Source: Mimachlamys varia
Taxonomy: Eukaryota > Mollusca > Bivalvia > Pectinida > Pectinidae
Assembly: GCA_947623455.1 (NCBI GenBank)
Contig: OX392541.1
Span: 10,234,719 to 10,298,718, forward strand
Reading direction: 5' to 3'
DNA: 64,000 nt
A model generated the notes under the pieces. That model was not told the DNA's origin, made no database searches, and worked only from the letters and a program-made list of their open reading frames with translations. Position numbers and translations under genes: made by a program. Positions 38,746 through 51,980 of the stretch are shown piece after piece (within the stretch, counting starts at the first letter, position 1; each line of letters opens with the position of its first letter).

Positions 38746-38965
38746 CAGTAGGACCTCGTTATTTCGAACTCGTATTATTCCACGTATTTTGTTGGTCAAT
38801 CCCAAGCTTTACACTAGCATTCAAACTCTTGTAACTCGAATACTCTGATAACTCGAAGTTTTCCTATGGCCACGTTTACTCGGAGATAACGATGCTTGAC
38901 TATATACACATTGAATGGTATTTGGGTATAACAGGAAATAACCAAGGTATTTGTTATCTCGAACA
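38746..38965 (+). mobile_element. pogo/Tigger-like transposon end fragment
   Basis: 'CAGTAGGACCTCGTTATTTCG' type start followed by repeated 'TAACTCGAA' motifs ('CTTGTAACTCGAATAC', 'GATAACTCGAAGTTTTCC', 'TTACTCGGAGATAACG', 'GTTATCTCGAACAGG') is characteristic of Tigger/pogo termini as I know them. No matching opposite end or transposase was seen, so it is a fragment or a heavily deleted copy. Confidence 0.5.
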
Positions 38966-38989
38966 GGATCAAACAGAAAGCTGAAATGC

Positions 38990-41900
38990 TGTGCAGAACA
39001 ACCACCAATGACGGACTAAAGAATGTTGAGCAACCGCCAAAGACAAACAAATGATCTTGCACAGAACCATCATCAATGCCAATCTAAACAGTACAGATAA
39101 ACCACAAATTACCGGCTAAAGAGTATAGAACAACAACCAATGACCACCCAAAGCGTAGAGAACAACGAATGACCACCCAACGAGTAGCGAATAACCACCA
39201 TTGTAACCAAATGGTATAGAACAACCGCCATAGAACAACCACCAATGATCGATCTAAGAGTATAGAAAAACTACCAACGCCCGACCAATCGTATAAAGCA
39301 ACCACCAATGACTGGCTTAGGAAGTAATTAAAACAACCAAAAATGGCTATCCAAAGAGTATAGAGCAACCATCAATGACAGATCAAAGTAAAACTAAAAT
39401 CCCAAGAACCGACAAAAAGAGTATAGAACAACTTCATATGACCACCAAAAGAGTAGAGAATAACCAACAATGACCGACTAAAAAGTATGAAACAACTCAC
39501 AATGACCACCCAAAGAGTAGAGAATGACCACCTAAAGATTAGAGAACAATCATCATTGACCGAGAGAATAGATAACTACCAAGAACAGATCAAAAAAGTA
39601 TAGAACAACCTCCAATGACCTACTAAAGAGTAGAGAAAAACCATCAATGACCGTTCAAAGAGTATAGAAAAACCATCAATGACCATCAGTAGTATAGAAC
39701 AACCATCAATGACCGGGCAAAGAGTATAGAATGACCACCTAAAGAGTATAGAACAACCATCAATGACCGAACAAAGGGTTTAGAAAAACCAACAAAAGGG
39801 TAAGGAATGACCAGCCAAAGATTATAGAACCACTACCAATGACCGATCAAAGAGTAAAGAACAACTACCGATGACTGTTCAAAGGGTAAAGAACAACCAC
39901 CATTGACCACCCAAAGAGTAGGGAACAACCAACAATGACCAACAAAAAAATATTGAGCATCTATTGAATTAACACCAATGATCGATCTAAGAGTATATAT
40001 AAACTAGCAACACCCGACCAATCGAGTAGAGACACAACCAAAACTGACCTCCCAAAGAGTATAAAACAACCACAAATGACTGGCTTAAGAAGTAATTAAA
40101 ACAACCACAAATGATCACCCAAAGAGAATGACCACCTAAAGATTAGAGAACAATCATCTATGATCGTTCAAAGAGTATAGATAACTACCAAGAACCGACC
40201 AAAAAAGTATAGAACAACCTCCTATGACCAACTAAAGAGTGAAGAAAAACAACCAATGACCTACCAAGAACTATAGAAAAACCTCCAATAACCACCAAAA
40301 GAGTAGAGAACAACCAAAAAAAAGGGTAAGGAATGACCAGCAAAAGATTATAGAACAACTACCAATGACCGATCAAAGAGTAAAGAACAACTACCGATGA
40401 CCGTTCAAAGGGTAAAGAACAACCAACAATGGCCACCAAAAGGATAAAGAACAACCAACAATGACCAACCAAATAGTATAGAGCAACTTTCAATGACCAA
40501 CCAAATAGTATAGAGCAACTTCCATAGAAGAATTACCAATGACCGATCAAAGAGTAAAGAACAACTACCAATGCCCACCCAAAGGGTAAAGATCAACAAT
40601 CAATGACCAACAAAAAAGTATTGAGCAACTTCCATAGAACAAACACCAATGATCGATCTAAGAGTATAGAAAAACTAGCAACGCCCGACCAATCGATTAG
40701 AGAGACAACCAAAAATTACCACCAAAAGAGTAAAGTACAAACAGCAATGACAGGCTTAAGAGTAATAAAACCAACCGAAAATGACAATCTAGTATCAACA
40801 ACTACCATTGACAGGTCAATGAGTATAAAACAACTACCAAGGACCGACAAATAAGCGTATAGAACAACCACCAATGACCACCAAAAGGATAGAGAACAAC
40901 CACCAATGACCGGATAAAACGTAAATAACAACAAAAAATGACCAATCAAAGCTAATAGAACAACCACCTATGCCCGGTTAAAATGTATAGAACAACCATC
41001 AATGACCACCAAAAGAGTAGAAAACAACCATCAACTGCTGGCGAAAAAGTTTAGAACAACCAAAAATGAACGGCTTAAGAGTAGAGAACAACTACCAATG
41101 ACCGATTAAAGAGTAAAGAAAAACCCAACAATGAACATCAAAAGAGTAAAGAATAACCACCATTGACCGACTAAAAAGTACAGATTAACCAACAATAACC
41201 AACCAAAGAGTAGAGAACAACCACCCATGACTGGCTAAAGAGTATAGAACATCGAAAAATGACAATAAAAAAGGAGAAAAACCATCATTGACCAACCAAA
41301 TAGTATAGAACAACCTCCCTAGAACAACCACCAATGATCGATCAAAGAGTATAGATAAATTATCAACGACCAACCAATTGATAATAGAAAACTACCAATG
41401 ACTACCAAAAGAGTATAAAACAACCACTTATGGCCGGCTAAGGAGTATAGAACAACCACCAATGGCCGGCTAAAGAGTAAAGAACAACCAAACATGACCG
41501 ATCAAAGAGTATAGAAAAAACAACAATCAACATCAAAAGAGTAAAGAATAACCACTAATGACCGGCTAAAAAGTATAGAACAACCAGTAATGACCATCTT
41601 GAGACTAGAAAACCACTAATAACTGATCAAAGAGTATAGAACAACTAATGACCACCCAAAAGGAATAGAACAACCACCAATGGCTGGCTAATGAGTAAAG
41701 AACAACGAAAATGAACATCCAAAAATAAAGAGAATAACCACCAATACCTACCAAGAAGTATAGAAAAACCTCTAATAACCACCCAAAGAGTGTAGAACAG
41801 CCGCCAATGACAACCCAAAGAGTAGAGAAAAACCATCAATCGGTCTAAGAGTATAGAAAAAGCAATAATGACCATCAAAAATGTAAAGAATGACCACCCA

Positions 41901-43645
41901 AAGATTACAGAACAACAACCAATGACCACCAAAAGATGATAGAATGACCATCGTAAGATTATAGAACAACCACCCAAAGAGTATAGAACAACCAACAATG
42001 ACCATCAAAAGAGTAAAGAATGACCAACCAAAGAGTATATAAAAAACAACAATGACCGGCTTAAAAGTATACAACAACCACCAATGACCATCTAAAGAGT
42101 AGAGAACAACCAGCATTGACTACCCAAAGAGCATAGAACAACCACAAATGACCATCAAAAGAGTAAAGAATGACCGATCAAAGAGTATATAAGAAAACAA
42201 CAATGACCGGCTTAAAAGTATAGAACAACCACCAATGACCATCTAAAAAGTAGAGAACAACCACCCCACCATTGACCAACCAAATAGTATAGAACAACCT
42301 CCCTAGAACAACCACCAATGATCGATCAAAGAGTATAGAAAAACTAGCAGTGACCGACCAATTGATAATAGAACAACTACCAATGACTACCCAAAGATTA
42401 AAGAACAACCACCAATGACCGGCTAAAGATTAAAGAGCAACCACCAATGACTGGCTAAAGATAATAGAGCAACCACCAATAACCGACCAAAGAGTACAGA
42501 AAAATTACAAATGACCAACCAATTGATAGTAGAAAATTACAAATGACCAACCAATTGATAATAGAAAATTACAAATGACCAACCACTTATGGACGGCTAA
42601 AAGAGTAAAGAACAACCACAAATGGCCGATCAAAGAGTATATAAAAAACAACAATGAACATCAAAAAAGTATAGAACAACCAACAATGACCACCCAAAGA
42701 GTATAGAACAACCAACAATGACCATCAAAAGAGTAAAGAATGACCGATCAAAGAGTATATAAAAAACAACAATGACCGGCTAAAAAGTATAGAACAACCA
42801 CCAATGACCATCAAAAGAGTAGAGAACAACCACCATTGACTACCCAAAGAGAATAGAACAACCACAAATGACCATCTAAAGAGAAGAGAACAACCACCAA
42901 TGACCATTTAAAGAGAAGAGAACAACAACCATTGACTACCCAAAGAGAAAAGAACAACCACCATTGACTACCCAAAGTGTATAGAACAACCCAAAATGAC
43001 CGGCTAAAAAGTATTGAACAACCACCAATGACCATCTAAAGAGAAGAGAGCAACAACCATTGACTACCCAAAGAGAAAAGAACAACCACCATTGACTACC
43101 CAAAGAGTATATAACAACCCAGATGACCGATCAAAGAGTAAAAAAAACTTCCCAGAACCGACCAAAAGGGTATAGAATAACCACCGATGACTGTTTATAG
43201 AGAATAGAATAACCAACAACACCCCAAAAAGAGACAAATATGACGCGACCAAAGCGTATAGAACAATCACCAATGACCGGCTAAAAAGTATAAAACAACC
43301 ACTAATGACCACTCAAAGAGTATAGAACAACCACCAATGACCGGCTGAAAAGTGTAGAACAACCACAAATGACCACCTAAAGAGTATAAAACAACCACCA
43401 ATGACCGGCTAAAAAGTATAGAACAACCAACAATGACCACCAAAAGAGTATAAAACAACCACCAATGACCAGCTGAAAAGTATAGAACAACCTCCAATAA
43501 CGCCCAAAGAGTATAGAACAACCAACAACGACCATCAAAAGAGAAAGGAAAGACCGATCAAAGAGTATATAAAAACAACAATGACCGGCTGAAAAGTATA
43601 GAACAACCTCCAATAACCACCCAAAGAGTATAGAAAGAGAATATT
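38990..43645 (+). repeat. 4.6-kb minisatellite of ~31-33-bp units
   Basis: A degenerate unit of the form 'AGAGTATAGAACAACC' plus 'ACCAATGACCGGCTAA' runs for well over a hundred copies. Variation is mostly substitution and small indels; a few longer segments repeat as blocks (for example 42,000-42,240 versus 42,700-42,850). Because the unit is often 33 bases and contains few minus-strand stops, the minus strand shows periodic frames of 60-117 codons rich in hydrophobic residues; these are artefacts of the repeat. Confidence 0.95.
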
Positions 43646-45430
43646 ATGATGTAGAACATACCAAATAGAATAGATCAACCAGCAAATACAGACCGTACTT
43701 AACCAAGTGACAAAACAATACAACAGACAGTGGCAGCTTGTGACAACCCATAATGTATCCGAAATAGTAAAACAAGTCAACCGACCGATGTACAGGGGTC
43801 GCGTTAACACAGCTTGGAATTTAAGCAAGCGCCAACCTCCTGTGATGGACCTCGGCTTAGTGTATCAACCAACCAAAACCGACTTCCAAGGATGAAAACA
43901 AAATTCAGCAGTGCACAAAACAAGGCCATGGTCCACAGGTGATGGATCCACGATGCATATCCAGTAACAAAAGAAAGAACAGGTATATTGATTAACATAA
44001 TACACAGTCCTAAACTTTGCTGATAATGCTCAAACTTATGTCAGTCAGTGCAAACTTTTAGTAGGTCTAGTTTAGTATCTTGATATAATCTGATATCCCG
44101 CCTGGTCACATCTAAAGTAAACAGTAATGAAACAAGAAATAACTGGGACAAAAATGTATGGTCAGTTAACGCAGAAGTCGGGTTTGAAGATGTAGGCTAT
44201 ACGTTAAGAGCCAAACGGTAAAGCCAGAGTAGACAGGGTTTCCGATAATACTAGGGTCGGTTTTGACAACTTATACATATGCAGCAATATACTGGAACAA
44301 CTGGAATCTGTTTCTAACTCAACATTATAGTTACAAAATGTATATATAATATATATCGTATTTGATATTTTTCACACGTGACCTAGTTGGATGTAGATTT
44401 CCTGATAGTCTGGATGCCATTGTAACACTGCAGGCGGCATAACATCATCATAGACGGCCTGGACATCCAAACATGCTAGAGACCTGATCGATCTAAGACC
44501 TGTCCGCTACCAAACTGAGACACATGCTGAATTTCCTCTAGATCTGTTAGGATATTGCCAGACTACTTTTTTGGTAAATATCTGTAGAATCTTGCTTCAA
44601 TAATGCATTGCAAACAATACAAATATGCATCTTGGTATAGAAATTTTGTATTGTACCATAATAAATAGATTAAGCAAGAATAATATAATAATAATGTTTA
44701 CCTCTTAGTATCGTAAACACTTCTTTTAAATTAGAAAGTTTGGTTGTGATCAGGTTATAAATAGTGAACTTGTTTAATATAATGGGATGAAAACAAAATA
44801 TTCAGGCAGATGTGAACCTTGTTTTGTTCACAAAATGACTTGTCATCAGCTAATATTTAACACTAGTTTCTATAATCCTTTTTATTTTATTTAACAGAAC
44901 TTAACTAATCCTGAATTCCTGGTTTGTACAAGATCTCTCCACATGTACAACGACAGAATGCTGAAAAGGTTAGGCATATATGGAAAGTGAACCTGCAGTG
45001 GAGGGATGTTTCGATTGGAATATGGTAGCATTTTATGGTAAACTATACTCAAGATATCAGAAATAGTTTGTTAAGCCACCCGAAGACATTTTATCTTAAT
45101 ATTACGAAATCGTGTTTTTTTAAATAATATAATGGAAATATTGCCATTTAATGAACGGCTTTATCGAAACACCCTAAAAAAAGGAGAGCAATACCTGGTC
45201 TTGAAGCTGTCATTGTATTGAAAAAGACAACAATAGTATAATTTTAGATGAAAAATATACAGCTTTGTTAAAGTAACAAAAGTAAAATATTTTAGATTTA
45301 CAGTACGTCTATTTTTTTTCTTTTCAGATATTTATTATATATAAAAATTGACTACCATTTTGTAATATAATACAGACATATGGTGAATATAGTGCTATTA
45401 AATCCCGATAATAAAATTGTAAGGGAAAAA
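43646..45430. other. Unannotated stretch
   Basis: Roughly 1.8 kb without recognisable gene, RNA or repeat. A 62-codon plus frame at 43,707-43,895 is unrecognised. Confidence 0.4.
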
Positions 45431-46580
45431 GGACCTGGATCATTGAGGATGTTACAGAGATTGAAAGTGAATATTGCCCCTAATCATGGATGATGTGAAA
45501 TGGCACATCTTCAATGACCTGGATAATTGAGGATGTGACAGAGAGTAAAAATGAATGAAGCCCTGGAGTATTGACCATGTGGCAGAGTGAAAGTGAATAT
45601 AGCCCCTGATCATTGAGGATGTGAAATGACCCATCTTCAATTACCTGGATCATTGAAGATGTGACAGAGAGTGAAAGTGAATATAGCCCCTGATCATTGA
45701 GAATGTAAAAAGAGTGAAAACCACTTTAGCCGAAGAATGTGAAATGGCACATCTTCAATGACATGGATCATTGAGGATGTGACGGAGAGTGAATGTGAAT
45801 AAAGCCCCGATCATTGAGAATGTAAAAAGAGTGAAAACGACTGTAGCCGAAGAATGTGAAATGGCACATCTTCAATGACATGGATCATTGAGGATGTGAC
45901 GGAGAGTGAAAGGGAATATAACCCCTGATCATTGAGGATGTGAAATGACCCATCTTCAATTACCTGGATCATTGAGGATGTGACGGAGAGTGAAAGTGAA
46001 TATAGCCCCGATCATTGAGAATGTAAAAAGAGTGAAAACGACTGTAGCCGAAGAATGTGAAATGGCACATCTTCAATGACATGGATCATTGAGGATGTGA
46101 CGGTAAGTGAATGTGAATATAGTCCCGATCAATGAAGATGTGAAATGGCCCATCTTCAAGTACCTGGATCATTGAGGATGTGACAGAGAGTGAAAGTGAA
46201 TATAGCCCCTGATCATTGAGAATGTAAAAAGAGTGAAAACGACTGTAGCCGAAGAATGTGAAATGGCCCATCTTCAAGTACCTGGATCATTGAGGATGTG
46301 ACGGTGAGTGAATGTGAATATAGCCCCGATCAATGAAGATGTGAAATGGCCCATCTTCAATGACATGGATCATTGAGGATGTGACGGAGAGTGAATGTGA
46401 ATATAGCCCCGATCATTGAGGATGTGAAATGACCCATCTTCAATTACCTGGATCATTGAGGATGTGACAGAGAGTGAAAGTGAATATAGCCCCGATCATT
46501 GAGAATGAAAAAAAGAGTGAAAACGACTGTTGCCGAAGAATGCGAAATGGCACATCTTCAATGACATGGATCATTGAGGA
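45430..46580 (+). repeat. Tandem array with two unit lengths
   Basis: The marker 'CCTGGATCATTGAGGATGTGAC' or its 'ACATGGATCATTGAGG' variant recurs about a dozen times. Short units of about 80 bases go directly to 'GTGAAATGACCCATCTTCAA'. Long units of about 118 bases carry an extra 'GAGAATGTAAAAAGAGTG' to 'TGTAGCCGAAG' segment. Long and short units are interspersed. Confidence 0.85.
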
Positions 46581-46590
46581 TGTTATATAC

Positions 46591-47473
46591 ACATTTCAAA
46601 ATGCGTTATGTTTGCAGTGTAATGGTTGTTATAGAATTTTTGAAATTATTGTGAAAACTTCTTTGTTATGGAGTTTTTTGTTATTTTTCTCCAGCTCTAT
46701 ACATGTCGTAATTCAAAACATGGAAATTGTTATTGTGAAAAATGTTGATATATGGATATTCTCCAGCTTTTATAAAAAAGGGGCCATAGTTTTCCAAACC
46801 TTTAAAATAAGTATGTTATGTACAGTGCATTTTCGGTTGATATGGAAATTATTGTGAAAACTCCTTTTTGTGCAGCTTTTTGTTATTTTTTCTCCAGCTA
46901 TAATTCAAAATATGGAAATCATTGTGAAATTTGTATCTTTATAATCAATATGTTTTATTTTGTATTTTTTCTCCGGCTTTAATTTAAAATATTGAAATTG
47001 TTGTGAAAACTATTAATTTACAGAATTTATTGCTATTCGTCTGCAGTTGTAATTCCGAATATGAAAATTGTTGTGAAAAATGCCACTTTGTGGATTTTTT
47101 TTTGCTATTTTTTCTCCATCTGTAATTCCAAATGGTCTTAATTGTCTGAACATTTCAAAATGCGTTATGTTTGCAGTGTAATGGTTGTTATAGAATTTTT
47201 GAAATTATTGTGAAAACTTCTTTGTTATGGAGTTTTTTGTTATTTTTCTCCAGCTCTATACATGTCGTAATTCAAAATATGGAAATTGTTATTGTGAAAA
47301 ATGTTGATATATGGATTTTCTCCAGCTTTTATAAAAAAAGGGGGCATAGTTTTCCAAACCTTTAAAATAAGTATGTTATGTACAGTGCATTTTCGGTTGA
47401 TATGGAAATTATTGTGAAAACTCCTTTTTGTGCAGCTTTTTGTTATTTTTTCTTCAGCTTTAATTCAAAATAG
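46591..47473 (+). repeat. 559-bp-offset direct duplication with internal ~70-bp repeats
   Basis: The sequence from 46,591 ('CATTTCAAAATGCGTTATG') is repeated from 47,150 for over 300 bases, including 'CAGCTCTATACATGTCGTAA'. Between them are looser repeats marked by 'TTTTTTCTCCAGCTTTAATTC' and 'GAAATTGTTGTGAAAA'. Open frames at 46,474-46,857 and 47,171-47,365 share sequence only because of the duplication. Confidence 0.85.
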
Positions 47474-47553
47474 TTCATTATTGTAATCATATCGTTCATA
47501 AATGACCACTTAATTTATGTAGTGACTTAAATAAGGAATATCCTATAGTAGTT

Positions 47554-47593
47554 GGTGGTTTTTCTCCAGGTGCTCTGGTTTCCACCACTGATA
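47554..47593 (+). mobile_element. SINE central-domain fragment
   Basis: 'GGTGGTTTTTCTCCAGGTG' followed by 'CTCTGGTTTCCACCACTGATA' matches the conserved central block also seen in the SINEs at 12,130 and 52,741. The tRNA head is absent, so this is a relic. Confidence 0.5.
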
Positions 47594-47599
47594 GTAGCT

Positions 47600-48650
47600 A
47601 TTAAGTTACTTCATTTATGTCTAGTATTTGTAATAGTTTATATTTCAAAATGATTTTTACTTTCGCTGTTCATATTTGTATACCTCGTTCATTAAAATGT
47701 TACTTTCCAAAATAATTCAAATAATTTAGGTCCAGCATTACACATAGCCTTTGTTGTTTCTCTTTTGCTCCAAAATAAATTTGAGAAGCTTTATTTATTT
47801 GCCTTGTGGTTGTGATGTGAAGAATTAACTAAACAGCAAGGAACACATGTTCTTAAATATAAAAGACATGATTAAGGATTTTTTGAATTTTGTTACAGCA
47901 TAACTTTTCGGAACCGGACCCTGTCTGATCTAAAACTGTATATTCTGGTTCTATCATTTGGTTCTGGAATGTATATACTACAGTATGTATTATGTGAATA
48001 AAGTACTGGTTTGTTTACAGTTTCTATCAGAAATGAAAGACGATCTGCAGAATGTATAGTTTGATCATTAATTGGTAGAACTGAAAAAGAAACAAAAAAT
48101 CTTAACCATGTCGGAAAGGGAGATAATCTTCATTTTCACCCTTTAACTTAAATTTTCAGCCACTTTTGGATTTATATAACAATGAGGTTAACAGTTTTTC
48201 TGTTTGTTGACAATTTTTTTCAATTCTACCAATTATTATGGGAATACATCTTTAGCTAAGGGAAATAACTCTGCTCAATGTGCTTACTGACAATCAAGAA
48301 TGGCCGTTCAAACAGATTGAAGTTCTGATATGCATAAAATTACCATTTCTTGTTTGCAAGGAGATTTATTTGCATTTTAGAACTATCAAACATATTGCGA
48401 AAATCAAAATTAAATTAACTAAACAAAATAAAATAAAAGATTAAAGAAAAATTTAAAAAAAAAATGAACACTGAAAGACCTGATTAAAGTTGTGCCTACC
48501 GCAGGGGCCCCCAAGAGAATATGTTAGATATATCTTTTACCTAAACTAAGATTGTTAGTGTACAATTGAAATTTTGGAGTAAAAGCGAATAATCGAAAAT
48601 TGATCTAAATCCCCAAAAACTGTAAAATTAAGCTGCTCTAAAAGCCTTTA
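47600..48650. other. Unannotated stretch
   Basis: AT-rich, with an A-rich run near 48,420-48,465. No gene or repeat recognised. Confidence 0.4.
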
Positions 48651-48654
48651 TTAC

Positions 48655-49250
48655 TGTAACAGTTAGTGGCAATACAGTTTTAACAAATTCTCAGGTCCCT
48701 GTGATCCCAACATGTAAGTTAGTGCAAATACAGTTGTAACAAAGTCTCAGGTCCCTGTGATCCCAATTTTTAAATAAGTGGCAATACAGTTGTAACGAAG
48801 TCTCGGGTCCCTGTGATCTTAATATGTAACAGTTAATACAGTTGTAACAAAGTCTCAGATCCCTGTGATCTCAATATGTAAGTTAGTGCCAATACAGTTG
48901 TAACCAAGCATCAGGTCCCTGTGATCCTAATATGTAAATTAGTGGCAATACAGTTGTAACAAATTCTCAGGTCCCTGCGATCTTAATGTGTAACAGTTAA
49001 TACAGTTGTAATGAAGTATCGGGTCCCTGTGATCTTAATATGTAACAGTTAATACAGTTGTAACAAAGTATCAGGTCCCTGTGATCTTCATACGTAACAG
49101 TTAATACAGTTGTAACAAAGTCTCAGGCCCCTGTGATCCTAATATGTAAAAATTAAAACAATTGTAACAAATTAGCAGGTCCCTGTGATCCCAACATGTA
49201 ACAGTTAGTGGCAATACAGTTTTAACAAAGTCTCAGGCCCCTGTGGTATC
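48655..49250 (+). repeat. ~50-65-bp tandem array
   Basis: 'AATACAGTTGTAACAAAGTC' plus 'TCAGGTCCCTGTGATC' recurs about ten times with a variable spacer ('CTAATATGTAACAGTTAGTGGC' or shorter). An isolated related piece occurs near 54,747 ('AGGGACCTGAGAATTTGTTAC', opposite strand). Confidence 0.85.
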
Positions 49251-49651
49251 TACTGTCTTATTTAACATGTGCAACATGACATGAGGTTCAGAAAGCATGT
49301 TTGTCGCAAAAGTCTGAAAATCTGGAATAGTGACACTACCTTGAAAAAGTCCCGGATCCGCCCTTGACGTACGTTAGTTTTGCAATAAAATCCGGAAACT
49401 TTTGTTTCGGACACGCTCGTCTCGAAATTTATTGTTTCATCTGAAAATTCCTGTTCATATCACAATTGGTTTGGATTTTGACTCTACAAGCGGAGGCCTA
49501 TAATGTAATGCAACAGAACTTATAGGTCTATACTACAACAAACAAGTCAGGTAACCTACTTTTTTATGATAAGCTGTAGGCTTCTATCCTAGTATGTCAT
49601 TCTACGGGGTACAAGGTAAATATAAAGAACTGATCACTTTGCATGTCGGCA
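49251..49651. other. Unannotated stretch
   Basis: No gene recognised in about 400 bases left of the foldback element. Confidence 0.4.
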
Positions 49652-49660
49652 GATGAACAG
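49652..49660. other. 9-bp target-site duplication, left
   Basis: GATGAACAG here is repeated exactly at 51,981-51,989 on the other side of the foldback element. Confidence 0.85.
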
Positions 49661-51980
49661 GGAAGCATGAAGTTGGTTCCTAGTTCCTAGTTCCTAGTTC
49701 CGTTTAATAAACGGAACTAGGAACCAGACCCGAGTTCCGTTTAACATAAACGGAACTGGGAACCAGACCCGAGTTCCGTTTAACATAAACGGAACTGGGA
49801 ACCAGACCCGAGTTCCGTTTAACAAAAACGGAACTGGAAACCAGACCCGAGTTCCGTATAACCTTAAACGGAACTGGGAACCAGACCCGAGTTCCGTTTA
49901 ACCTTAAACGGAACTGGGAACTAGACCCGAGTGCCGTTTAACATAAACGTATACGATTTGTTTCCCCAGTTGATCTAACAAAACAGATACGTTCGATGAT
50001 CATATATTTCATACTTGAACCAAACACAGGAATCGAATCCAGACCCTTTCAGACAAACAATAAGACTTAGAAAAGCATTCTTAAATGAATTTCTGTTATA
50101 CGGAACTCACATCCAAACTCCAGTTTCGTTTAACCTTAAACGGAACTGGGAACCAGACCCGCGTTCCGTTTAATCTTAAACGGAACTGGGAACCAGACCC
50201 GAGTTCCGTTTAACCTTAAACGGAACTGGGACGTTTAACAGTTGATCTAACAAGACAGATACGTTCGATGATCATATATTTCATTCTTAAAAGAAACACA
50301 GGAATCGAACCCAGACCCTTTCAGACAAACAATAAGACTTCGAAAAGCATTCTTAAATGAATTTCTATTATACGGAACTCACATCCAAACTCCAGTTCCG
50401 TTTAACCTTAAACGGAACTGGGAACCAGACCCGAGTTCCGTTTAACCTTAAACGTATACGGTCTGTTTTAAGAACGATGTTCATATTGATATACCTAAAT
50501 CAAACACAGGAATCGAACCCACAACCATTCAGACAAACAATAAGAGTACTAGTAACAGCTTTCATATAGGACTTTCTGTTATACGGAAATGACACCCAAA
50601 CACCAGTTACGCTTTTCCTTAAACGAAACTGGGAACCAGACCCCAGTTCCGTTTAAAATAAACGTATACGGTTTGCTTTCCCTGTTTACCTAGCAAAACA
50701 AAAGAGTATTAGGATCATATACTAAAAGAAAGCAGTCAAAGTGGTGATAAATTGTTTTTATTCAACATATAATTATTGATCATTATAAATGTCGCTTTTA
50801 ATATCTTTGTGTATATATAAACATACCCACTATGAGATGATCGTCGCTGAATAGTAGAAGATAAGTTAACAAAATTGTTGACTATGCATCAAGCGTTCAT
50901 TTTGAACATTATCGAAAAGGAAACTTTCAAAAGAACTTTCTAGTTGACTGCATTACAGAATGGAGTTGAATACTAATTGAACGCATTTCTTTCGAATTCT
51001 TGCAGAAACTATACATTGTAAGCGAAATACATTGTCAACCTACATATACTCACAATTATTTGGACTTTCTTTTCCAAACATGCTATACAAACTTAATTTA
51101 ACATTGTAGGTGCACCTCAATAGTTTCGCAAAGTGGTAAAGTCTAAAACTGTAAAATTTCATTATAGTATATATGTATATGTAGGTTAAATAGCAATATC
51201 AAACGTACATTTCGTTTCACATGCGTTTGATGACTCATGTTATATCCAAATGAAACAAAAGTACCATGTGTTTGTATCGCTCACATATTTATCAAAAACA
51301 ATCATGGCAAAATAGGTTCTATTCTCCTAGTGGCTTTATCAAAACCCTAGGATCAGTGAAAATGTCACGACTGCTTTCGTGTCTTTTTACATACAATTTT
51401 AAAAATATGTGGTTTTAGGGAATACGCCCAACCATTTGAACACTTTTGAAATCCCGCCATGTAGAAAAGTTTCCTGTAAAATGTTTTTAAATTCTAAAAA
51501 AGAGTTAAGCAGAAGAGGATTTTGACAGGATTTTCTAAGTCTGATTGTTTGTCTGAAAGGGTCTGGGTTCGATTCCTGTGTTTGGTTCAAGTATGAAATA
51601 TATGATCATCGAACGTATCTGTTTTGTTAGATCAACTGGGGAAACAAATCGTATACGTTTATGTTAAACGGCACTATCTAGTACCAAGATCCGGATTTGT
51701 TAAACGGAACTCGGGTCTGGTTCCCAGTTCCGTTTAAGGTTAAACGGAACTCGGGTCTGGTTCCCAGTTCCGTTTAAGGTTATACGGAACTCGGGTCTGG
51801 TTCCCAGTTCCGTTTTTGTTAAACGGAACTCGGGTCTGGTTCCCAGTTCCGTTTATGTTAAACGGAACTCGGGTCTGGTTCCCAGTTCCGTTTATGTTAA
51901 ACGGAACTCGGGTCTGGTTCCTAGTTCCGTTTATTAAACGGAACTAGGAACTAGGAACTAGGAACCAACTTCATGCTTCC
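49661..51980. mobile_element. 2,320-bp foldback element (FB-like, possibly Mutator-related)
   Basis: The outer ends are exact inverted repeats: GGAAGCATGAAGTTGGTTCC at 49,661-49,680 and its reverse complement at 51,961-51,980. The left arm (to about 50,074) and right arm (from about 51,531) are inverted copies more than 400 bases long. Each starts with reiterated 'GTTCCTA', continues as tandem ~39-bp units, and ends in a shared 'CAGATACGTTCGATGATCAT' to 'CCTTTCAGACAAACAATAAG' block. Two further copies of that inner block lie at 50,230-50,410 and 50,480-50,610. A perfect 9-bp duplication flanks it. The interior (50,700-51,400) has no coding frame, so it is non-autonomous. Drosophila FB elements also have arms of tandem repeats and 9-bp duplications; Mutator-type elements give 9-11 bp. 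Confidence 0.85.
49700..49950 (+). repeat. Palindromic ~39-bp units in the left foldback arm
   Basis: Unit: 'AAACGGAACT' - 'GGGAACCAGACCCG' - 'AGTTCCGTTT' - short spacer. Each unit is itself a hairpin (AAACGGAACT pairs with AGTTCCGTTT), repeated about six times here and mirrored at 51,690-51,940. More units lie at 50,125-50,235 and 50,395-50,450. Confidence 0.9.

Noticed and set aside
39084..43828. Hydrophobic minus-strand frames rich in LLYTL/VVIGGCS as membrane proteins
   Set aside because: They follow the ~32-33-bp minisatellite period and shift frame wherever unit length changes.
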